From Saccharomyces mikatae IFO 1815 (taxonomy: Eukaryota > Ascomycota > Saccharomycetes > Saccharomycetales > Saccharomycetaceae), in assembly GCF_947241705.1 (NCBI RefSeq), contig NC_079270.1, positions 124,001 through 188,000 on the forward strand: a DNA stretch of 64,000 bases, written 5' to 3'. A model generated the notes under the pieces. That model searched no databases and had not been told where the DNA came from. It saw only the letters and a program-made list of their open reading frames with translations. The position numbers and the translations under genes were made by a program. This document shows, piece by piece, positions 1-9,228 of this stretch (positions are counted from its first letter, which is position 1; each line of letters begins with the position of its first letter).

Positions 1-222
1 TTCTTCCCTGATCTGATTAAGCCGATTTTAAGACCCATTTTCGATTTCATTTATGATTTAGTTGTGGTAAAATTCAAAATCATCAAACCATTTCATGATA
101 TAGATATCGATATAGGAAATTCTATTGCAGAAAGTAGAGGTGCTAAGAAAATTACGACTGTAGAACAAAGGAGAAGACAATTGGCTTTAGAGGTCTTGGA
201 AGAGCGTATGGTGAATCCCTGA
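1..222 (+). CDS. YOL107W: C-terminal end of a TMEM115/rhomboid-like membrane protein (YOL107W orthologue), cut by the window edge
   Basis: The window opens inside a plus-strand reading frame that runs 73 codons to a TGA at 220-222. The readable part starts with a hydrophobic FFPDLIKPILRP stretch and ends in a basic segment, EQRRRQLALEVLEERM. That ending resembles the cytosolic tail of the TMEM115 family, Golgi-associated rhomboid-like proteins thought to act in retrograde transport. The identification rests mainly on position: in S. cerevisiae YOL107W is the first well-supported gene to the left of the tRNA-Thr and WSC3. The start and all membrane helices are outside the window. The family assignment is moderately sure; the function is inferred from relatives. 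Confidence 0.7.
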   Translation, partial: FFPDLIKPILRPIFDFIYDLVVVKFKIIKPFHDIDIDIGNSIAESRGAKKITTVEQRRRQLALEVLEERMVNP

Positions 223-446
223 TGTGTGGATTTTTTATAACTTAAAATGGCCTATACCATTATGGACCCCTCTTCCAGATAAGAGGATACTGATGGCAGT
301 GTATTAATTGTTTTCCGTATTGATCATGAAAGGGGGTAGTTTTGTTCTCTTCTTCATCTTTTGTGGTTTTACACGTTTCATACAGTTGGAATAACCTTTC
401 ATAACCTTAAACTGTATAAATGCGTACTTGTCTATTTAATAATGAT

Positions 447-485
447 TGTTAGGATTTCGTTTCTTTCAAAGGTAGTAATACTAAG
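447..485 (-). repeat. Possible older, eroded delta-LTR end
   Basis: About 39 bp starting TGTTAGGATT align with the delta end at 513 at roughly 27 of 39 positions and lie in the same orientation. This suggests an earlier LTR end next to the clearer fossil, or a partial duplication of it. The match is weak enough that chance is possible. Confidence 0.4.
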
Positions 486-512
486 TGAGAAATTGGTGAA
501 TTTTGAGATGAT

Positions 513-753
513 TGTTGGGATTCCATTGTTGATAAAGGCAATAATATTAGGTATGTAGACATAGTAGAAGTTCTCCTCGAGGATATAGGAATCCCATAAA
601 TGGAACTCGTAGTTCTACATACCAAATAATGTTGCCTTTATCAACAATGGAATCCCAACAACTACACCAGAGTCCACTCTTATCTCAGTATATGATGATG
701 TGCTAGTAGTATGACTACTAGTTGATTGACGATAGTGAATTTTCATTCCAACA
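513..753 (-). mobile_element. Solo delta LTR fossil (Ty1/Ty2 family), rearranged
   Basis: Read on the minus strand, the element begins at 753 with TGTTGGAATG and ends at 513 with GGAATCCCAACA, the two ends of a yeast delta LTR. The 3' part also shows the GGAGAACTTCTA block typical of delta. It is about 240 bp, against about 330 bp for an intact delta. Its middle is replaced by a short delta 3'-end piece in the opposite orientation, ending at 660. No internal Ty genes are present, so this is a solo LTR left by recombination and later scrambled. It is broken and, judging by its divergence, not recent. I see no clear 5-bp target duplication. Confidence 0.85.
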
Positions 754-1026
754 AACACAACCAATCAGAATGTGTTTTATATACCTTTCTTATCTAATTT
801 AAGAAAGAGCGACTTATTCTTAACTATTACAACTTACTAAACCACCAATTATTAACAGCTCTTATTTCTTCTCTCTTAATATACCTTGTTGTGCCTGTTC
901 CAATATTAATCTTTAAATTTCTGCTTTTGCTCAATGCTACGACTGTTTATCATCATGTATGTTATCTTCTTACACAATATATAATTGATTAGTTGATTTT
1001 GTAACCGCTGTTATTTCATAGATTCA

Positions 1027-1099
1027 GCTTCTATGGCCAAGTTGGTAAGGCGCCACACTAGTAATGTGGAGATCATCGGTTCAACTCCGATTGGAAGCA
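1027..1099 (+). tRNA. tT(AGU)O1: tRNA-Thr (anticodon AGT)
   Basis: The 73-nt sequence folds as a full cloverleaf. The acceptor arm GCTTCTA pairs with the 3' end TTGGAAGC, followed by discriminator A. The anticodon stem CCACA/TGTGG encloses CTAGTAA, giving anticodon AGT (AGU; inosine at the wobble position). The T arm holds the B box GGTTCAACTCC. There is no intron. A run of eight T follows directly (1100-1107), which is the Pol III terminator. S. cerevisiae has tT(AGU)O1 at this position beside the 3' end of WSC3. Confidence 0.96.
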
Positions 1100-1107
1100 T
1101 TTTTTTT
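1100..1107 (+). terminator. RNA polymerase III terminator of tRNA-Thr
   Basis: An uninterrupted T8 tract starts at the base after the tRNA discriminator, as expected for Pol III termination in yeast. Confidence 0.9.
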
Positions 1108-1126
1108 ATTGAAAGTAATATAAAGT

Positions 1127-1143
1127 CTATTTATGTTTTGTTA
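1127..1143 (+). other. Probable replication origin core (ARS consensus), ARS1507 position
   Basis: ATTTATGTTTT at 1129-1139 is an 11/11 match to the ARS consensus WTTTAYRTTTW. The extended 17-bp form matches at 16 of 17 positions, including the trailing GTT. It lies in an AT-rich gap between the tRNA-Thr gene and the 3' end of WSC3. From memory, S. cerevisiae has ARS1507 in this same gap. Origin activity is inferred from motif and position; many genomic matches to the consensus are inactive. Confidence 0.6.
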
Positions 1144-1365
1144 CTCTCAAGAGATCATTTTTAGTTTTATCAACTGAATACAAGACATTGAATCGAATGA
1201 AAGGACTAATTGTTATTTTCTGTTTTTCCTAAAAGCTAAATTTTAAAGAGTGGTATATTATTTAGAGACTAACGTATCAAACGTGATATTATAAATATCA
1301 CGGCTTGAAAAGGGCTCTGTCCAGCAGAACCCATACTTTTAATATCGAAGAACTATATAATACTT

Positions 1366-3003
1366 TCACGCTCGATTATTGGATACGGTACTAGATATTT
1401 CAGGATTATCAGGATTTACCACTTGCAATGGTCCGCTCATCATCATGTCAGGTAGAGAATTGGCACTGAACCTTTCATTTACGCTATTCAATGAGTTTGC
1501 CTCTTCAAATACTGTCGATGGAAGATTTTGTTTCTGAACCGTAGCATCTTGTAAACCAGCCAAGTTATTTATAATGCTTCCACTAGCGTTTGAACTAGGA
1601 CTGCTATAATTTGCACCATTACTCATCGGTAAACCATACATATTACTCGTACCGATAGAACCCGCTGTATTACCCCTAGAATGTCTCATCCAATTCGTCG
1701 TAGCTGAGGAGGGGGGAGGCCTTATTGGGTTTGCATCCTCGTCACCAAAGGAATAGGGCTGATAATGCTTTGTTTCCTCTAAGTCTAATATGTCCTCAGA
1801 TTTACGTCTCCTCCATATTAGAAAAAGTAAAACCAAAATGATAAAAGTGACACCAAACACAACACCAATAACGATACCGGCAATCGCTCCTCCACTTAGA
1901 CGCCGTTTGGAATTTGAACTAGATTTATTATCCAAAGAAGCTGCCGTAGCTACTGCGGAAGTTTTTTCAACTACTGATGTCTTTGTTACAAATATTGTTT
2001 CCTGGTGCTGATCAGAAGTACTTACAATGGCTTTTGTAACCACGCTAGTGATTAATTCAACTGAGGTAATTATTGGTATCTTCGACGACGTACTGGAAGT
2101 AACTGAGGTCGTTGTTGAAGTTGAAGATGTGCTGCTACTCGAAAGTCTTTGCATTAAAGTGGAAAAAGGGGAAGAAGTATGGCTATTGGCTGTGACGCTT
2201 CCGGGTGAGGACAGTGTCTTGATAGGTAAGGAAGTGGAGGGAATAGAAGAGGTCGAAGTAGTAGAAGTAGTAGTAGAGGAAGTAGTAGAAGACGTAGTAG
2301 AGGAAGATGTGGTAGATGTGGTAGATGTGGTAGATGTGGTAGATGTGGTAGATGTGGTAGATGTGGAAGATGTGGAAGATGTGGTAGATGTGGTAGATGA
2401 TGTTGAGGTGGGTGCTGAAGAAGCAGTAGTAGAACTTGTTGTGGTTGACACAGAAGATAATGTTGTGGAACTAGTTACATCTGATGATGTTTTTTTTGCG
2501 GTTGAGGAGACTCTCTTCGATGATTGTGATTGAGAGGATGAAGATACATAGAGAGTGCTCGATCCATCTATAACAGAGGAGGATTCCACCGATGAAACTG
2601 ATATCGCGGCATTAACATACACATTCATATACGATGATCCACCACACATTTGGTAGGGCCAGCCGGAGCATTTAGATTCACAGTTTGAATCTGTTGATTT
2701 TGTCAAGGAGTTCAAAAAGGTTACCGAATTACCGCAGTAACAATCCGATCCACCAAATAGTGCCACTACAGCTGATTCAGGACACTGGTTCTGGCAATAA
2801 GATACTGATTGATATATGTATGAGTTTTTGAGAGAGAGTCCACCAGACTGAACATCTTTAGCATTATAACAGCCTTCGTAATTAAAATCGGCACTAACTA
2901 GTCCTATCAGTGATTGGTATAGCAAACCTAAAAGTATAAATGAGATATAGTTGAACTTAAGAATTCCTCTATTTGTTAACGTTGAAAACCATACTCTTCG
3001 CAT
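1366..3003 (-). CDS. WSC3: Cell-wall stress sensor Wsc3
   Basis: Plasma-membrane mechanosensor of the cell wall integrity pathway, signalling through Rom2 and Rho1 to the Pkc1 MAPK cascade. The 545-residue protein has an N-terminal signal segment (about 1-38), a cysteine-rich WSC domain (about 39-131, with GCYN, CYCG and MCGG motifs) and a long Ser/Thr-rich, presumably O-mannosylated stalk (about 135-350). A single transmembrane helix follows (about 370-395, GGAIAGIVIGVVFG then hydrophobic, stopped by RRRK), and then a 150-residue cytoplasmic tail. S. cerevisiae Wsc3 is 556 residues. The difference is plausibly in the stalk, where ten 9-bp tandem units sit at 2306-2395. The start is the first in-frame ATG and leads straight into the signal peptide. 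The long plus-strand frame over this gene is an artefact of the repeat. Confidence 0.96.
   Translation of the reverse strand: MRRVWFSTLTNRGILKFNYISFILLGLLYQSLIGLVSADFNYEGCYNAKDVQSGGLSLKNSYIYQSVSYCQNQCPESAVVALFGGSDCYCGNSVTFLNSLTKSTDSNCESKCSGWPYQMCGGSSYMNVYVNAAISVSSVESSSVIDGSSTLYVSSSSQSQSSKRVSSTAKKTSSDVTSSTTLSSVSTTTSSTTASSAPTSTSSTTSTTSSTSSTSTTSTTSTTSTTSTTSTTSSSTTSSTTSSTTTSTTSTSSIPSTSLPIKTLSSPGSVTANSHTSSPFSTLMQRLSSSSTSSTSTTTSVTSSTSSKIPIITSVELITSVVTKAIVSTSDQHQETIFVTKTSVVEKTSAVATAASLDNKSSSNSKRRLSGGAIAGIVIGVVFGVTFIILVLLFLIWRRRKSEDILDLEETKHYQPYSFGDEDANPIRPPPSSATTNWMRHSRGNTAGSIGTSNMYGLPMSNGANYSSPSSNASGSIINNLAGLQDATVQKQNLPSTVFEEANSLNSVNERFSANSLPDMMMSGPLQVVNPDNPEISSTVSNNRA
2306..2395. repeat. 9-bp minisatellite in WSC3 stalk (10 units)
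   Basis: Ten head-to-tail copies of GATGTGGTA occur, two of them as GATGTGGAA. On the minus strand they encode Ser/Thr triplets in the mannosylated stalk. The unit is a multiple of three, so gain or loss of units keeps the frame and changes stalk length. Confidence 0.95.
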
Positions 3004-3606
3004 TTTATTATGTCTTCAGGAAAAAGAAAAAAAACTATATTGACATGAATTTCATGGAATGCACAAAAAGAAACTTCGCCTAATAATTCTCGAGGATTAT
3101 CACCTAATTTCGTGGAACAACAATAGAAAAATATGGCGATTGATCAAAACTTCTCTATAGCAAATAATGTGGAAAGAAAAAGGGTTTATAACGAATGCAA
3201 TTACTTTATTGAAATAGAAGTATAACAGTATCTAATACCTATGTGTGTTGTTTCCGGTGATGAAGTAAAACAAGGACCTTGATGTACGGTATACTTCTCG
3301 CCAAAGATCTTTCAAGATTGGTGCGGAGGCATAGTGACTTTTTTATAATAAAGAAAAAATTCTCGAGTGGCTAAAAAAAGAAGTTCGCCCGGATCTCAAA
3401 GGGGAGCAGGATGACGTAAAAAATCTTCAGCTTGAAAAAAAAATACTTTGCTGAAAACTGACAGGCTTGCGAAATTAGGTTCAAATAAATTGATAAAGGA
3501 GTCAAAATGACAAAGCTTTAGGAACTTAACTAACAAATCAGTAAACCTTTTCTTCCAGGACAATAAAGAACCGGTTCTTGGACAGGAAAGATAAATGTAG
3601 CCCATC
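3004..3606. other. WSC3 upstream region
   Basis: About 600 bp separate WSC3 from the 3' end of NDJ1 (both minus strand). A 76-codon minus-strand ATG frame at 3396-3626 overlaps the last 20 bp of NDJ1. It shows no recognisable features, and I do not call it. I see no clear regulatory motif here. Confidence 0.5.
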
Positions 3607-4665
3607 TCAGTACTCCAAAATTTCATCAGTAAAACATTGCATTATCGCTGAGAAGATAAAAAACATTAGTTTCTTGACTATTTCATCACTTGGATGGTCT
3701 TCCAATATTAAGATATGTGCCGGCCTAACAAAAGATTTCTGCTGTTCACTTTTGGACTTATCTGGCATACGCAAAATGCCGTTGGTAAAAATTAAAATTC
3801 CGTTCTGACAATCCAACCATAACCCAAAATTCAGTTTGTATTTTTGAGTTTCATTAAAGAGGTCTAATAGGCTTAGCGAGTTTCTATCAAGTAGTATCGT
3901 TGTGAATTCATCAATCGAGCTGCTGTGTGAGTGTTGGAACGTAAAATACTTCTGAGTCAGTTTCGTTACGAGCTCTCTTAAAACATCAGAAATGTTCAGA
4001 TGAACGGTGGTATTTGGCTGAGTTAATTCTAACCATTGTTTCCACTTGACTAACATGTCATGAAAAACGAGCTCATTAAATGACTCAATTAGCTTCAACC
4101 AGTTCGCGTATATTTTACTGAAGTCTTTCCCCGGACGGAATTTTGTTAGAACGGTTTCAAAACGATTCAAATACTCTAAAACCAACTTGTAGGTTTTCGA
4201 GTTGGGTTTATCAAAGGAACAAATCCTGGGAATAATAGACATCCTCAACATTTGATTGTTATGGCATGAATCCAAAACATTGGTTACATTTACTAAGGTG
4301 GTATCACTATCACTCCGGTCATCTCTTACCTTATTCCTAACGAATTGGAAATAATGTACAAACTCCTTCTGAACCATGGAACTCAATTGGCAATCTTTGA
4401 ATATTTGCAATGGGTAATGACACTTTACAGAGTCTGGCAAATCTGTGACAAGATTGACTTGGTTTAAACAATATAATAAAAATGCGTAGTTTCTATGTTC
4501 TCTAAACATTGGTGGACAAACGTCCGACATAAACTCCTCCAATGGCAGATAATCAAGTCTCTCCTGTAGGTTTTGTATCTTTAAGTCCTGGAAATCGGTC
4601 AAACTTTCAGAGGACGACCCCCCCGATTGTAGTATTATACCCGCTAATCTCTTATCCTGGCTCAT
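3607..4665 (-). CDS. NDJ1: Meiotic telomere-bouquet protein Ndj1
   Basis: Meiosis-specific protein that tethers telomeres to the nuclear envelope through the SUN protein Mps3. It promotes bouquet formation, homologue pairing and crossover control. The frame opens further upstream at 4737, but with TTG. The first ATG, at 4665 (MSQDKRLAG), gives 352 residues, exactly the S. cerevisiae length. The protein has no known domain outside its family. The identification rests on gene order, length and the start sequence. A URS1-like site lies about 85 bp upstream, fitting Ume6/Ime1 control. The gene runs head to head with ITR2. Confidence 0.93.
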   Translation of the reverse strand: MSQDKRLAGIILQSGGSSSESLTDFQDLKIQNLQERLDYLPLEEFMSDVCPPMFREHRNYAFLLYCLNQVNLVTDLPDSVKCHYPLQIFKDCQLSSMVQKEFVHYFQFVRNKVRDDRSDSDTTLVNVTNVLDSCHNNQMLRMSIIPRICSFDKPNSKTYKLVLEYLNRFETVLTKFRPGKDFSKIYANWLKLIESFNELVFHDMLVKWKQWLELTQPNTTVHLNISDVLRELVTKLTQKYFTFQHSHSSSIDEFTTILLDRNSLSLLDLFNETQKYKLNFGLWLDCQNGILIFTNGILRMPDKSKSEQQKSFVRPAHILILEDHPSDEIVKKLMFFIFSAIMQCFTDEILEY

Positions 4666-4748
4666 TAGATTACTCACTATCTGCTTTCTTCTTCTAGATT
4701 GTATTTTGTTGATAGTTCTTAACTCACCTTGATACAACCATGTAAAAA

Positions 4749-4758
4749 TAGCCGCCCA
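4749..4758 (+). promoter_or_regulatory. URS1-like (Ume6) site of NDJ1
   Basis: TAGCCGCCCA contains the GCCGCC core of URS1 (consensus TAGCCGCCGA), bound by Ume6. Ume6 represses early meiotic genes in mitosis and activates them with Ime1 in meiosis. It lies about 85 bp upstream of the NDJ1 ATG. That is a normal spacing and supports the ATG at 4665 as the true start. Confidence 0.75.
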
Positions 4759-5264
4759 ACTTCTATTACCATGTTGTCATGAAATACGGAAGGGTATAGT
4801 TTCTTTCGTTGACAACAAAAACACCAGAATAGAAGGAGTACCCAATTTACCTCGTTTGTTTGCAAACAAATTACTTCTGATTGAATTTAATTGCTTATTA
4901 ACTTACAACTTTTCTGCTTGAAATTCGCTCTGGGACTTCTTTATTCGCTTCTCCTTTACCACCAGAGCCTTTTAACTGTGGTCAAAAACCCGCTTCAGTG
5001 AAAAACATCGCCAAAAAATTTCCCAAAACCACTCGTTCTACAAATAAAAAGAATATAATCATGTAAAGCTTGGTTATTCCGTATCTTCCATCCAGCATAA
5101 CGTAAACATTAAAGTATACTAAAGTATAGAAACGAAAAGTAGTGGGAATACACAGATAAAACATTGTCGTTCGCTAAGGAAACAGTAACGAGAACTGAAA
5201 CAGAAATAAGAAAAGACGCAGGACGCAGTAAAAGCAAGAAACTGCTTTCTTTTCATAGCTGGAA
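4759..5264. other. NDJ1-ITR2 divergent intergenic region
   Basis: Roughly 500 bp lie between the NDJ1 URS1 and the ITR2 ATG. There is no gene and no LTR sequence. As I recall, the S288C reference carries a full Ty1 (YOL103W-A/B) between these two genes; it is absent here. I see no inositol-responsive site that I would assert. Confidence 0.6.
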
Positions 5265-7100
5265 ATGAAGAATTCGATAGCTGCTAGTTCTCGATGGGCC
5301 AAGGGTCGTTTTTCTCATTTGTTTCCCTCTTCGGCTAATAACAGCGATATGGGGGTTACCACAACTGGTCAACCTTCCACGCTGGGAGAAGAGCTGCATC
5401 ATAGGAAGCACCATGAAGAAGAAAATGATGGTAAAAGACCCAAAAAATCACATGTATCTACCTCTACAATGCAAATACAAACTAGACAAGATGAAGATGA
5501 AGATGAAGATAACGATCGAATTGTTATCAAACCGGTTAATGATGAAGACGATACGTCAGTTATTATAACGTTTAATCAATCGATCTCCCCTTTTATCATC
5601 ACTTTGACATTCGTTGCGTCCATTTCCGGTTTTATGTTTGGTTATGATACTGGTTACATATCGAGTGCGTTGATTTCCATCGATAAAGATTTGGACAACA
5701 AAGTGTTAACTTATGGTGAGAAAGAAATAATTACGGCCGCCACGTCGTTGGGCGCTTTGATTACAAGTGTGGGAGCTGGCACTGCTGCTGATGTGTTTGG
5801 CAGAAGACCTTGTTTAATGTTTTCTAATCTAATGTTTTTAATCGGGGCAATTTTACAAATTACCGCCCATAGGTTTTGGCAAATGGCTGCAGGCAGATTA
5901 ATTATGGGTTTTGGGGTTGGTATCGGTTCTTTGATTTCCCCTCTTTTCATTAGTGAAATTGCACCTAAGATGATCAGAGGTAGGTTGACCGTTATAAATT
6001 CTCTGTGGCTGACCGGTGGCCAATTAATTGCTTACGGTTGTGGTGCAGGTTTGAACCACGTCAACAATGGCTGGAGAATCCTAGTTGGTTTATCCCTAAT
6101 ACCTACTGTTTTGCAATTCTCTTTTTTTTGTTTTTTACCAGATACGCCGAGATACTATGTTATGAAAGGTGATCTAAAGAGAGCCAAAATGGTTCTTAAA
6201 CGAAGTTATGTCAACACTGAAGACGAAATAATCAATCAAAAAGTTGATGAACTGGCTAGTCTAAACCATTCGATACCAGGAAAAAATCCAATAATAAAAT
6301 TCTGGAATATGGTTAAGGAATTGCACACTGTACCTTCAAATTTTAGAGCCTTGATTATTGGTTGCGGTTTACAAGCTATTCAACAGTTTACAGGTTGGAA
6401 TTCCTTGATGTATTTCTCAGGTACGATATTTGAAACTGTAGGATTCAAAAATTCGTCCGCTGTCTCCATTATTGTTTCGGGCACCAACTTCGTCTTCACT
6501 TTAATAGCATTTTTCTGTATTGATAAAATCGGTCGTAGGTATATTCTACTTATTGGGTTACCTGGTATGACAATAGCTTTGGTAGTGTGTGCGATAGCCT
6601 TTCATTTCTTAGGTATCAAGTTCGATGGTGCTAGTGCAGTTGTCTCATCTACTGGGTTTTCTTCTTGGGGGATTGTCATTATCATTTTTATCATTGTGTA
6701 TGCCGCATTTTATGCACTGGGTATTGGTACTGTTCCATGGCAACAATCAGAATTGTTTCCACAGAACGTTAGAGGCGTAGGGACTTCCTATGCCACTGCC
6801 ACTAATTGGGCAGGTTCTTTGGTTATTGCATCTACGTTTTTGACCATGCTACAGAATATCACCCCAACGGGTACATTTTCATTCTTTGCCGCTGTGGCAT
6901 GCCTATCAACTATTTTTTGTTACTTTTGTTATCCTGAGCTATCAGGATTGGAACTAGAAGAAGTTCAAACAATCTTAAAGGACGGCTTCAACATCAAAGC
7001 TTCCAAAGCTCTGGCCAAAAAGAGGAAGCAACAAGTGGCTGAAGGTGCTGCCCATCACAAACTAAAATTTGAACCGACCCAGGAAATCGTGGAAAGTTGA
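5265..7100 (+). CDS. ITR2: Myo-inositol transporter Itr2
   Basis: Plasma-membrane proton/myo-inositol symporter of the sugar-porter (MFS) family, feeding phosphatidylinositol synthesis. It has 611 residues (S. cerevisiae 609). A hydrophilic N-terminal tail of about 105 residues, acidic and poorly conserved, precedes twelve membrane helices. Family signatures are present: [10 protein letters not shown] at the first helix, GRRP after helix 2, PDTPRYY near residue 291, [13 protein letters not shown] near 371, DKIGRR, and PWQQSELFP in the second half. The GYDTG motif and the position beside TPT1 distinguish it from hexose transporters. ITR1 is the main paralogue; chromosomal position assigns this copy to ITR2. 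Confidence 0.96.
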   Translation: MKNSIAASSRWAKGRFSHLFPSSANNSDMGVTTTGQPSTLGEELHHRKHHEEENDGKRPKKSHVSTSTMQIQTRQDEDEDEDNDRIVIKPVNDEDDTSVIITFNQSISPFIITLTFVASISGFMFGYDTGYISSALISIDKDLDNKVLTYGEKEIITAATSLGALITSVGAGTAADVFGRRPCLMFSNLMFLIGAILQITAHRFWQMAAGRLIMGFGVGIGSLISPLFISEIAPKMIRGRLTVINSLWLTGGQLIAYGCGAGLNHVNNGWRILVGLSLIPTVLQFSFFCFLPDTPRYYVMKGDLKRAKMVLKRSYVNTEDEIINQKVDELASLNHSIPGKNPIIKFWNMVKELHTVPSNFRALIIGCGLQAIQQFTGWNSLMYFSGTIFETVGFKNSSAVSIIVSGTNFVFTLIAFFCIDKIGRRYILLIGLPGMTIALVVCAIAFHFLGIKFDGASAVVSSTGFSSWGIVIIIFIIVYAAFYALGIGTVPWQQSELFPQNVRGVGTSYATATNWAGSLVIASTFLTMLQNITPTGTFSFFAAVACLSTIFCYFCYPELSGLELEEVQTILKDGFNIKASKALAKKRKQQVAEGAAHHKLKFEPTQEIVES

Positions 7101-7289
7101 AGCGTTACTGCACTCAAAAGAGGTAAACAAAAACCAAAAAAAAAATATAGAAGAAATACATATCATTCCATGTTACATTAGTAAAAATATCATTCTCATA
7201 TATAAAAGTAAGTAGAGCCAAATTGGTAAGAAATATAGGTATTGATAATACAAAATAAGTTATACAGAAAGTAAGCTTCTTTACGAAAT

Positions 7290-7982
7290 TTACATTATTT
7301 CAAGCGTTATATTTCTTTCGTGTAGCATTCTTCTCAATACGCTTAAATTCTCTTCGTCCTTCAAGCTTCCTTTTACAACAACTTTTTCTATCAATTCAAT
7401 AGGGATGCTACTGCTTAAATAAACATTATTGAGAGACCTGAACAGCTTCAGATTTTTAAAAAATAAAGAAGAGTGACAGTTGATAAAGATGTAGACGGTG
7501 CTTGAAGACCGCATTCCACTGATAACTCCTTTCGCGTGTAACATCCCTGGCGATAAATGGACATGATTTCTGCTCATTGATGATATTGCTCCTGACTTAA
7601 TAATCTTTATGGTTGATTGGAGGTTAGTTCCATGAATCAGTTCTTGTGGTAACTGCGAGACTTCAGTAATTGGTACAAGAACCTCACCCGATGGCTGAAT
7701 AGATCTTATTGAATGTCCCTGGGTCGCACAGATCCATTCTTCGCCCGCTCCTAATGTTTTCATGTGAAAACGTTGTTTGTCATTTTCCTGAACAATGCGA
7801 TGAATATCATCCACTGTACATTTATGAGTCTTCAATCTATTATGGGTCAATAGTTCTTTCACTGGTATATAACCGTTTGGATCAATGGTCAAATTCTCCT
7901 TTACCGCCGCATGTCGAAGTAAATATGACAAAGCTTTGGAAAGCTGTATGTCTCTTTTGTCTTTCTGCACTACGTTTGTCAT
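7290..7982 (-). CDS. TPT1: tRNA 2'-phosphotransferase Tpt1
   Basis: Last enzyme of tRNA splicing: it moves the 2'-phosphate left at the ligated splice junction onto NAD+, releasing nicotinamide and ADP-ribose 1'',2''-cyclic phosphate. At 230 residues it equals the S. cerevisiae length. KptA/TPT1 family features are visible: the N-terminal LSKALSYLLRHAA block with the conserved Arg-His, the DPNGYIPVKELL wing, and the HGT and H.HLSPG blocks in the NAD-binding half. It converges with ITR2 (190-bp gap) and lies downstream of IZH4 on the same strand. Confidence 0.97.
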   Translation of the reverse strand: MTNVVQKDKRDIQLSKALSYLLRHAAVKENLTIDPNGYIPVKELLTHNRLKTHKCTVDDIHRIVQENDKQRFHMKTLGAGEEWICATQGHSIRSIQPSGEVLVPITEVSQLPQELIHGTNLQSTIKIIKSGAISSMSRNHVHLSPGMLHAKGVISGMRSSSTVYIFINCHSSLFFKNLKLFRSLNNVYLSSSIPIELIEKVVVKGSLKDEENLSVLRRMLHERNITLEIM

Positions 7983-8289
7983 TTTTGGGCACAGTCTCTA
8001 TAAGCAATTTTGCTCAATCCTGTAATAACGTATTGAGTGTTCATTTTGCTTTTTTTACCTCGATGAGTTTATTGTTTCGCGTATGTGTCAGTAAAAGACG
8101 AGTGACTCGGTAAGACAAGAGAAAAATAGATAGCCAAAGGAAGGCTGCAGGATACCCTCGATTAAAGGAATATCAACAGTAGCTCAACGTACTGTAAGCT
8201 CTTTGAGGGAACAAATTCTCCGTTATTGAATTATTATTTATTCTTATTTTGTCTTACTTACGTATTTATTAAGTCATCACCACCACGGT
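7983..8289. other. TPT1 upstream region
   Basis: This 307-bp gap between TPT1 and the IZH4 stop serves as TPT1 promoter and IZH4 3' region. I see no gene and no motif I can name. Confidence 0.5.
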
Positions 8290-9228
8290 CTAAGACTTGA
8301 AATTAATTAACTCGGGCTGATTCAAACTCGAATGCATCAGAATATAGGATTGAATCAAAATAAAAAAATGGTAGAAAGCGGCTCCAGAAATAATGAGGTG
8401 GAAAAGGTACTCTGAATGGTTCCACCCTTCTTCCTTTTTTTTTCCTCTGAGAAACAATTCTGGGAATCTAGTAACGTAAATTATGGATGCCGCCACCAAC
8501 GCTACTAGCTCCCAAGTGATTGCGTTAACCTTTATTCTCTCTTTCAAATTTTCCAATCCATCGAATGTGATGATTGCGGTTAATAGCGGTAAGGAACAAC
8601 ATATCACTGACACTGAAATAAAGAAAACCGTTTTATTAAATCTTTTCGAGGAAATAAGTTTGTCAGTTAATATGAAAAAGTATGCCACCAACCCTATGAA
8701 GTTCATCAAGAGAGTAAAAATTTTGAAGAAAAACACGTAATCGTAGAATAGATAATAAAGAATTGTGATTTGAGATGATATCAATAGGTTAATGTTCGAT
8801 AAATACGAAAACTTTTGCCAGTGTTCGAGATGCTGCTGTAAAGAAATGTTTTTGATAAAATGATAAATGAAATGCACCATACAAAATACAAAAACATTCA
8901 ATAGATAGAAATTGAATACGATATAATCCGTCATTGTTGTAGTGGTTGGGAACAAAGGTATCAAGTAAAAGTCCGTGAAAAATATTAGGAGACAAAAGGA
9001 CAGCATCGAGCCTAGTAAGTATATCAGTGCTACTACTGACTCGTTTCTGCTGGATTTATTCTTGTACTGTTCTTGCCATTTGGCCAAATCATGGAACGGG
9101 AAACCTTTCTTTGTTTCTTTTGTCTTTGCACCTACTGTTGAATTAATTTCTGCAGTGCTATTGTTACACTTTTCGGGGGTTGTATTGCATTTGGCTGGAC
9201 TCTGTTCTACTGTAGTCAATGAAGCCAT
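8290..9228 (-). CDS. IZH4: PAQR-family membrane protein Izh4 (zinc/sterol homeostasis)
   Basis: Seven-helix membrane protein of the progestin and adipoQ receptor (PAQR/hemolysin III-like) family, linked in yeast to zinc and sterol metabolism and induced by oleate. It has 312 residues, as in S. cerevisiae. A soluble N-terminal region of about 75 residues ends in FPFHDLAKWQEQY. Hydrophobic segments then follow to the end. The last has the family's His pattern in H-SEYLFH and GAAFYHFF, candidate metal ligands. The start is the first ATG. It faces PKH2 across a long divergent intergenic region. Confidence 0.93.
   Translation of the reverse strand: MASLTTVEQSPAKCNTTPEKCNNSTAEINSTVGAKTKETKKGFPFHDLAKWQEQYKNKSSRNESVVALIYLLGSMLSFCLLIFFTDFYLIPLFPTTTTMTDYIVFNFYLLNVFVFCMVHFIYHFIKNISLQQHLEHWQKFSYLSNINLLISSQITILYYLFYDYVFFFKIFTLLMNFIGLVAYFFILTDKLISSKRFNKTVFFISVSVICCSLPLLTAIITFDGLENLKERIKVNAITWELVALVAASIIYVTRFPELFLRGKKKEEGWNHSEYLFHLIISGAAFYHFFILIQSYILMHSSLNQPELINFKS

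Larger units (their letters stand above)
223..1026. other. Intergenic region upstream of tRNA-Thr
   Basis: This 800-bp stretch holds no credible gene; the 65-residue frame at 361-558 begins with TTG and runs into LTR sequence. It contains a delta LTR fossil at 513-753 and a more eroded delta-like end at about 447-485. The rest is AT-rich and shows nothing I recognise. Ty1-family elements favour the few hundred bases upstream of tRNA genes, which fits this location. Confidence 0.7.

Noticed and set aside
2027-2533. 168-codon plus-strand frame rich in Val/Asp/Glu
   Set aside because: It is the antisense of the WSC3 Ser/Thr repeat; the 9-bp unit keeps all frames open. Composition is pure repeat.
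3396-3626. 76-codon ATG-started minus-strand ORF overlapping the NDJ1 3' end
   Set aside because: It overlaps NDJ1 and has no family features; its size is common by chance in AT-rich DNA.
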